Made by a program: the position numbers and the translations under genes | The notes under the pieces: model-generated | What the model was told of the DNA's origin: nothing | Database searches by the model: none | What the model saw: the letters and a program-made list of their open reading frames with translations, nothing else | Part shown: piece after piece, positions 5,643 to 6,197 of the stretch | How the letters are laid out: each line of letters starts with the position of its first letter | Position numbering within the stretch: the first letter of the stretch is position 1 | Assembly (NCBI GenBank): GCA_034666705.1 | Contig: JAXDLH010000096.1 | Location: 1-6,197 of the forward strand | DNA length: 6,197 bases | Direction: 5' to 3' | DNA from: JAXDLH01 sp034666705 | GTDB taxonomy: Bacteria > Chloroflexota > UBA6077 > SHYK01

Positions 5643-6197
5643 CTAGTCCCCACGCCCTCCGCGCCAGCGTGGCGCTACTTCCGGGTTCACTGCCAGGTCC
5701 GGCATACGGCCGTCCAGGGCAGCGAGCACCGTGTTCATCAGCGTATCCATCCGGTCCTTCCGCGAGGCCTCCGCACTCGAAACGTTGTGCGCGGTCAGCA
5801 GCACCCGGTCCGGGTCGAGCGCCAGGAGCGGGCTGTCCATCAGCAGCGGCTCGCGGGAGTACACATCGATGCCTGCGCCGGCGATCCATCCTTCGTTGAT
5901 CGCTTCGCACAACGCTACTTCCTCGATGACCTGGCCGCGCGACGTGTTGACGACGGCCGCCGTTGGTTTCATCGACCGCAGCGCGTCGCGGCCGATCATG
6001 CCGTGCGTCTCCGTCGTCAGCGGCACCGTCAACACCACGAAGTCGGACTCGCGGAGCAGGGTTGGCAGGTCCACTGGCTCGGCCTTCACCTCCGCGAACA
6101 CCTCCGGCTTGGGCGTGCGCGTATGCACCAACAGGCGTGCGTTCCATCCAGTCAGCATGCGGGCGAAGCTCGTCCCGATGCGCCCAAGTCCGACGAG
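5643..6197 (-). CDS. D-isomer-specific 2-hydroxyacid dehydrogenase, C-terminal part (5' end off the right edge)
   Basis: A cytoplasmic NAD(P)-dependent oxidoreductase of the D-2-hydroxyacid dehydrogenase family (relatives include D-3-phosphoglycerate, glycerate and hydroxypyruvate reductases). The visible 184 residues run from the Rossmann nucleotide-binding loop at the window edge (GLGRIG, residues 3-8) to the stop at 5643-5645. Catalytic residues are in the expected order: Arg87 in NTSRGQVI, Glu116 in DVYSREP and His137 in LTAHN. The ATG at 6158 is internal, because the GxGxxG loop lies upstream of it in the same frame. After the second beta strand the sequence is VHTRTP, lacking the usual acidic residue that favours NAD, so NADP use is possible. 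The normal N-terminal substrate-domain half is beyond the window. There is no C-terminal ACT domain, unlike many serA products. Substrate unknown. Confidence 0.9.
   Translation of the reverse strand, partial: LVGLGRIGTSFARMLTGWNARLLVHTRTPKPEVFAEVKAEPVDLPTLLRESDFVVLTVPLTTETHGMIGRDALRSMKPTAAVVNTSRGQVIEEVALCEAINEGWIAGAGIDVYSREPLLMDSPLLALDPDRVLLTAHNVSSAEASRKDRMDTLMNTVLAALDGRMPDLAVNPEVAPRWRGGRGD

Noticed and set aside
5320..6147. 275-codon minus-strand frame overlapping the dehydrogenase
   Set aside because: The overlapping frame has the NAD(P)-binding and catalytic motifs of a known family, while this one has none.
5409..6197. Plus-strand frame from ATG 5409 with GGGGAGGAG just before it, open to the window end
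   Set aside because: Most of it is antisense to the dehydrogenase, it resembles no family I know, and the purine-rich tract abuts the ATG and is part of a tight hairpin. The first 78 codons lie outside the dehydrogenase, so a small real gene is not excluded.

Overview
The window is GC-rich bacterial DNA. Secreted proteins with long Thr/Pro/Ser linkers, a glycoside hydrolase carrying such a linker, and a lipoprotein solute-binding protein suggest a chemoheterotrophic Chloroflexota-like bacterium. This rests on style and composition, so it is an inference.

Layout: (1) 1-557, minus strand, reads as the 5' part of a group II intron that runs off the left edge. It begins with GTGCG at 557, has recognisable domain I sequence, and has a candidate EBS1 that pairs with its 5' exon. 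(2) 558-623 is that 5' exon. It is copy A of a ~66-bp repeat; copy B lies at 3316-3382 and stops matching exactly at the intron boundary. (3) About 701-1306, plus strand, looks like a decayed secreted protein gene with a CARDB-like end, broken by stops and frame changes. (4) 1307-1693 is a leader region with one GC hairpin and a plausible promoter. (5) 1694-3277, plus, is a complete secreted GH5 (subfamily 5-like) endoglucanase with an N-terminal beta-rich module and a Pro/Thr/Ser linker. (6) 3278-3435 is a convergent intergenic gap holding repeat copy B. (7) 3436-5142, minus, is a complete lipoprotein solute-binding protein of the SBP_bac_5 (oligopeptide/nickel/oligosaccharide) family, with a strong ribosome binding site and a candidate promoter. 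(8) 5215-5642 holds no convincing gene. (9) 5643-6197, minus, is the C-terminal part of a D-2-hydroxyacid dehydrogenase cut by the right edge.

The endoglucanase and the binding protein are convergent, not an operon. A link (outside digestion of beta-glucan, then binding of short products) is possible but unproven, and no permease or ATPase gene is visible. I see no CRISPR array, tRNA, rRNA, toxin-antitoxin or defence module. The most informative signal is the relation between the group II intron and the duplicated target-like repeat, rather than a new multi-gene system.
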